The notes under the pieces were generated by a model that was not told the DNA's origin, ran no database searches, and was given only the letters and a program-made list of their open reading frames with translations. Position numbers and translations under genes: made by a program. 18,806 bases of DNA from an uncultured Muribaculaceae bacterium. GTDB lineage: Bacteria; Bacteroidota; Bacteroidia; Bacteroidales; Muribaculaceae. Shown piece by piece: positions 15,618 to 18,806 of this stretch. The DNA is taken from NCBI GenBank assembly GCA_910589095.1, contig CAJUSN010000032.1:1-18806 (forward strand), read 5' to 3'. The first letter of the stretch is position 1; each line of letters begins with the position of its first letter.

Positions 15618-16793
15618 ATGAAAAAAATAGCATCAAAACTATTCGCTTTCGGTGCCGTAGCGCTTGCTTTCACAGCCTGCGATTCCAAAAACGATGTAAT
15701 TGACAATATGGTCTATATTTCCGAGGCCGTTTCCGACACTTCGTCGGAAATCGTGATCGGTAAGACCGGAGAGACCACCACTACCTCGCTCAATGTGCGC
15801 ATGGCTCAGAAGGCAACCGTAGATACCAAAGTGCAGCTTGCTCTCAGCCCCGATGCACTTGCCGCCTACAACGGCCGCAATGAGACCGAGTTCCTGATGA
15901 TCCCTGCCGAGTATATCGAGTTCCCCTCCGAAGTTGTGATACCTGCCGGCTCAGCCACTGCTGAGGTGGAAGTGAAGATCACTTCATTCGATGGTGAAAA
16001 GGGTGTTGACTATGCAGCTCCTATCTCTGTTACAGGTGCTGATCAGGCTGTGTCAACCGGCTCGAACTCTTATATCATCACACTGGGTAAATCACTCACC
16101 CAGATGTGCCCCGGTTTTGTGTCGAGCAACAAATCCGACATGAACTGGGATGGTACCACTTCTCTCGGTAACTTCACTGTAGAATGGTGGTCACGTGTTA
16201 CTAACAAAGCCGGCAACGGTGGCTTCTCCATCAACAACCAGGCTATCATGAGCTTCAACGCCAACTATGAGCTCTACATCCGCTTCGGCGACGTGGTTTA
16301 TGCCGACAAGAATGGTAGAAACCTCTACAACTTCCTTCAGATCAAAACTATGGGTATTGATGCCAACTACGACTCCGGCGATCCCAACAGCAATCCTCTG
16401 CAGTGGGGCGAATGGATTCACTTTGCCCACACATTCGATACCGGCACAGGCGATGTGGTTCTCTACATGAACGGTGTTGAGGTGAACCGCGGCAACGGTG
16501 GCGCAGGCAAGATCTTCGACTTCACAGGCGTTACATTCTTCGGAGCAGGTTCTTATCATGTCGACGTTATCCAGATGGCTCAGGTGCGTATGTGGAAAAC
16601 CACTCGCTCGGCTGCCCAGATTGCCAAGAACATGAAGAAAGAGGTGAAGTACACCGATCCTAACCTCGTGTTCTATCTCCCCATGAACGAAGGCGAAGGT
16701 GCAACAGTTCTGAAGGACGTTACCGGCAACGGTCATGACATGCCTATCGGCGGTGGAGCTGCATACTCCTGGACCGAATATACTTTCAATTAA
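15618..16793 (+). CDS. DUF1735 + LamG-domain surface lipoprotein, probable glycan-binding protein
   Basis: A 391-residue lipoprotein (signal peptide with lipobox AFTAC, Cys21, then DSKND). Residues about 30-155 form a DUF1735 domain, recognised from AYNGRNETEFLMIPAEYIEF followed by VVIPAGSATAEVEVKI. Residues about 165-385 form a LamG/concanavalin A-like domain (Laminin_G_3 type): FTVEWWSRV, WIHFAHTFD, VVLYMNGVEV, QVRMWKTTRSAAQIAKNM and the closing LVFYLPMNEGEGATVLKDVTGNGHDM are characteristic. Such proteins sit on the cell surface and are thought to help capture the PUL substrate; no enzymatic motif was seen. It starts 28 bp after the GH18 gene and belongs to the same operon. Confidence 0.88.
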   Translation: MKKIASKLFAFGAVALAFTACDSKNDVIDNMVYISEAVSDTSSEIVIGKTGETTTTSLNVRMAQKATVDTKVQLALSPDALAAYNGRNETEFLMIPAEYIEFPSEVVIPAGSATAEVEVKITSFDGEKGVDYAAPISVTGADQAVSTGSNSYIITLGKSLTQMCPGFVSSNKSDMNWDGTTSLGNFTVEWWSRVTNKAGNGGFSINNQAIMSFNANYELYIRFGDVVYADKNGRNLYNFLQIKTMGIDANYDSGDPNSNPLQWGEWIHFAHTFDTGTGDVVLYMNGVEVNRGNGGAGKIFDFTGVTFFGAGSYHVDVIQMAQVRMWKTTRSAAQIAKNMKKEVKYTDPNLVFYLPMNEGEGATVLKDVTGNGHDMPIGGGAAYSWTEYTFN

Positions 16794-16829
16794 TTTCATA
16801 GTCAATAATATTCCAATCATCCAAATATT

Positions 16830-18224
16830 ATGAATAAATTTTGGAAGGTTCTCACAGGTTGCGCAGTTGCGGTGGCTCTCATGCCACTCGCAGCTTGCGA
16901 CAACGAGGACTACTCAAGCAGCCCCGACCGTCCGGACTACAACGTGAACTACGTGTATCTCTACGAGCCCGTCGAGGCATACTCAACCATTGATTTCAAA
17001 GCCACCGGTGATTTCCTCTCCACACTGGACAATCCATTGGCTCTCTGCCCCGTGCACTGCACCAAGCCTGCTCCCGAGGATATGGTGGTGAAGGTGTCAA
17101 TAGACTCAAGCCTTGTTTCGGCCTACAATACCGCTAACAAGACCGATTATGCCTTTATGGACGGCGTACGTCTCACAAACGATGTGTTCACCATCAAGAA
17201 GGGTACATATCTTTCAGAAGAGATGATCACCATGGATGTTTATGATCGCCAGTCATTGCAGACCAGCGCCAAGGACCTCATTCTCCCCATCAAGATTGAA
17301 AATGTGTCTGGCGGAGGTAGCATCAGCGAAGGCCATGGCGCAGTTTACATCCATTTCGTATATCAGGCCAACTTCGTGCAGGTAGCTTCCGTTTATGAAG
17401 TGAAACTCCAGGCCGATGACAGCCCCTGGACCTCCCAACTTGCCAATCTCGCAGCTACCGATGTTGTTACAGCGAAATGGGCAGCCGATGAGACAATCAC
17501 CCTTGAAGCCGAAATCGACGGCAACCTCGTGTCATCTTTCGTTCAGAATTATGGTGACAGTGATTTCACTTACGAGTTCATGGATGGCACCACGCTCAAA
17601 AGTCCGATAACCGTAGAAAAGGGTGCAACTAAAGGCGGAATCAAGCTGAATGCAGGAAATCACAGCAAATTGGCCGACGGTGTACGCTACGTTATCCCCG
17701 TTAAGGTATCCGGCATTAACGGAAAAGGCGCTGCTCTCGCTGCCGACGAATACGTTTGCTACGTAGTTGTCTACGTTGCACCTCCCACTCTTTCGCTTGG
17801 CACTCCTGCCGGTTCACTCATCAGCTACAACTCGGCCGACGGTTGGACCATGAAAGTCAACGGAAGTGAAATGTCGAATTATGGCGATGACTGGAGCTAC
17901 CTGTTCACTGCTTACGATTATGTGGCTCCTTGGGCTAAAGGTGACGTTATTGAAATCGATCTTCAGCAAACCTATGAACTTACAGGTCTCAAACTTTCGT
18001 TCTATGCTTGGTATTATGCCTTGAACGGTTTCACTGAGTTCAAGACAAGTACCGATGGTCAGAATTGGACTACATGGGATGCCGAATTTACTTGGCCCGG
18101 CGATGACAGCCAGAATCTGACTTTTGATTCACCCACTCAGGTTCGCTATATCAATTGCGTTGTTGGCAGTGGTAGCTACTACTCCAATATCTATTGCACC
18201 GGATTCCAATTCTATCAGAAATAA
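16830..18224 (+). CDS. DUF1735 (two copies) + F5/8C-like surface lipoprotein, probable glycan-binding protein
   Basis: A 464-residue lipoprotein (lipobox PLAAC, Cys23, then the acidic DNEDY). Two DUF1735-like units follow: about 38-175 (AYNTANKTDYAFMDGVRLTNDVFTIKKG has the family pattern) and about 185-315 (FTYEFMDGTTLKSPITVEKG, then RYVIPVKVSGINGKG). The C-terminal part, about 320-464, fits a galactose-binding-like/F5-8C fold: a Trp-rich opening, DVIEIDLQQTYELTGLKLSF, FKTSTDGQNWTTW and VRYINCVVGSG. This resembles surface glycan-binding proteins placed last in Bacteroides N-glycan PULs. The operon ends after this gene at the terminator at 18271-18301. Confidence 0.87.
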   Translation: MNKFWKVLTGCAVAVALMPLAACDNEDYSSSPDRPDYNVNYVYLYEPVEAYSTIDFKATGDFLSTLDNPLALCPVHCTKPAPEDMVVKVSIDSSLVSAYNTANKTDYAFMDGVRLTNDVFTIKKGTYLSEEMITMDVYDRQSLQTSAKDLILPIKIENVSGGGSISEGHGAVYIHFVYQANFVQVASVYEVKLQADDSPWTSQLANLAATDVVTAKWAADETITLEAEIDGNLVSSFVQNYGDSDFTYEFMDGTTLKSPITVEKGATKGGIKLNAGNHSKLADGVRYVIPVKVSGINGKGAALAADEYVCYVVVYVAPPTLSLGTPAGSLISYNSADGWTMKVNGSEMSNYGDDWSYLFTAYDYVAPWAKGDVIEIDLQQTYELTGLKLSFYAWYYALNGFTEFKTSTDGQNWTTWDAEFTWPGDDSQNLTFDSPTQVRYINCVVGSGSYYSNIYCTGFQFYQK

Positions 18225-18231
18225 TCCCGTA

Positions 18232-18254
18232 GAACGTTTTCTCCGAAAACGTTT
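18232..18254 (+). terminator. First hairpin after the PUL
   Basis: AACGTTTTC (18233-18241) pairs perfectly with GAAAACGTT (18245-18253) around a TCC loop, nine bases after the last stop codon. There is no T-run, so it may protect the mRNA 3' end or help the terminator just downstream. Confidence 0.5.
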
Positions 18255-18270
18255 CCCCACCACTCATATC

Positions 18271-18301
18271 AGAGACCGCGCCTTTGCGCGGTCTCTTTTT
18301 T
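18271..18301 (+). terminator. Rho-independent terminator of the PUL operon
   Basis: AGAGACCGCGC (18271-18281) pairs perfectly with GCGCGGTCTCT (18286-18296) around a CTTT loop, and a T-run follows to 18301. It separates the PUL from the second leader copy downstream, so that copy must have its own promoter. Confidence 0.93.
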
Positions 18302-18475
18302 GTTAAAATAAAGCCGATAGTTGAAGTTGGCGCTCTTGCAGATGGATAAAACGAGGGTTGTGAAATGTTAATGCTGTTAACAGGTGTGGATGTTTGCGCG
18401 TCTATAGGCACGGAGTTGCTGGTTTAAATTAAAAATAATTAACGTATATATATTTATATTAAGTGAAAATTTAAC

Positions 18476-18483
18476 TAACTTTG
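18476..18483 (+). promoter_or_regulatory. -7 promoter element of the second leader copy
   Basis: TAACTTTG matches TAnnTTTG, with a context similar to that of the first PUL promoter. The start codon at 18667 is 184 bases away, against 177 in the first copy. No -33 TTG was found here either. The rest of the 442-bp gap after the PUL holds the two hairpins and AT-rich sequence with no gene that I can support. Confidence 0.5.
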
Positions 18484-18638
18484 TAATCGATTGTTCTCCT
18501 TAATATTATGAAATGTCGCGATTTAAGTGACAAAATTAGAATTCCGTCAACGGATTTCGGTAAATGTTGACATTCAGTTGCGTGAGCCGTAGAATTATTA
18601 ACATTTGTAAATAGAGCAAACATTTCTAAAATAACCAA

Positions 18639-18754
18639 TTTATTCACTAACCAGTGCCAAGATCGTATGAATTTAGATTTCATGAGACCTAAGTTTGTAG
18701 CATTGTGCGCCGCTCTTGCTTGCGGCCCTATGCTATACGCACAGAGCAATCAAG
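18639..18754 (+). repeat. Leader/signal-peptide direct repeat, copy 2
   Basis: Aligns without gaps to 9791-9906 over 116 bp with seven differences. The two in the coding part change only third codon positions (Cys TGT/TGC and Leu CTC/CTT). Similarity stops abruptly after CAATCAAG. Confidence 0.95.
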
Positions 18755-18806
18755 GGGTCAATGTAAATAAGCGGTTGTTAAAATGTATTGTAAAAATACG
18801 TACATT
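18667..18806 (+). CDS. Start of a second gene with the SusC signal peptide (3' truncated by window, possibly disrupted)
   Basis: The frame encodes the same first 29 residues as the SusC protein (MNLDFMRPKFVAL, then the hydrophobic core, ending MLYAQSNQ), then GVNVNKRLLKCIVKIRT up to the window edge without a stop. The first part is a good signal peptide for an outer-membrane protein. The remaining 17 residues are basic, come from AT-rich DNA and do not look like the N-terminus of a mature SusC protein, which should continue with a linker and a carboxypeptidase D-like domain. It may be a second SusC-like gene with an odd start, a gene interrupted by an inserted element, or a remnant. It has its own promoter candidate. 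Confidence 0.45.
   Translation, partial: MNLDFMRPKFVALCAALACGPMLYAQSNQGVNVNKRLLKCIVKIRT

Noticed and set aside
16191..16820. 209-codon open frame on the minus strand over the LamG lipoprotein
   Set aside because: Antisense to a well-supported gene, Val/His/Gly-rich with no domain pattern: a codon-bias shadow.
18471..18749. 92-codon open frame on the minus strand over the second leader
   Set aside because: It overlaps the repeat antisense to a conserved signal-peptide coding segment; the first copy has no matching frame in that region.
9791..18754. Invertible DNA switch formed by the two leader copies
   Set aside because: The copies are in the same orientation, so recombination between them would delete or duplicate, not invert. 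No recombinase gene is in the window.
1..18806. CRISPR array, tRNA, rRNA or complete insertion sequence
   Set aside because: No regularly spaced repeats, no tRNA cloverleaf or rRNA stretch and no transposase frame were seen on either strand.

Overview
The window looks like chromosomal DNA from a gut Bacteroidales bacterium, most likely of the Muribaculaceae or a close family. The reasons are a SusC/SusD outer-membrane pair followed by surface lipoproteins with acidic residues after the lipobox Cys, Bacteroidetes-type -7 elements (TAnnTTTG) before several genes, start codons without clear Shine-Dalgarno sequences, and the gene content itself. The family-level placement is inference from general familiarity, not from a search.

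Left part (1-9320): conserved housekeeping genes. A fragment that fits the C-terminus of an NfeD-like protein precedes an SPFH/Band 7 membrane protein. That gene converges on groES-groEL (minus strand) across a shared terminator. Divergent from groES is a probable operon: an acidic PRiA4_ORF3-like protein, ruvX, peptide deformylase (def) and an EttA-type ABC-F ATPase. A gap of 353 bp after it holds a probable small-RNA gene (palindrome, -7 box, structured RNA, terminator) and then a separate promoter for a secreted SH3-domain protein. That protein gene converges on purB (minus strand) across a strong hairpin.

Right part (9321-18806): a polysaccharide/glycan utilisation locus (PUL) of five genes reading rightward: susC-like, susD-like, a GH18-type lipoprotein with an intact DxxDxDxE motif, a DUF1735 + LamG lipoprotein, and a DUF1735 x2 + F5/8C-like lipoprotein, ending at a strong terminator. 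The order resembles the Bacteroides PULs for N-glycans with an endo-beta-N-acetylglucosaminidase: the GH18 enzyme would cut glycan at the cell surface, the two lipoproteins and SusD would bind it, and SusC would import it. No regulator or exo-glycosidase lies in the window.

The most unusual feature is at the right edge. The last 28 bases of the susC leader and the first 88 bases of its coding sequence occur again, 8848 bp downstream, in the same orientation, behind a similar promoter. The two coding differences are both synonymous. After this 116-bp repeat the second copy switches abruptly to AT-rich sequence unlike SusC and the window ends, so it may be a second surface-protein gene, an element inserted in one, or an assembly edge.
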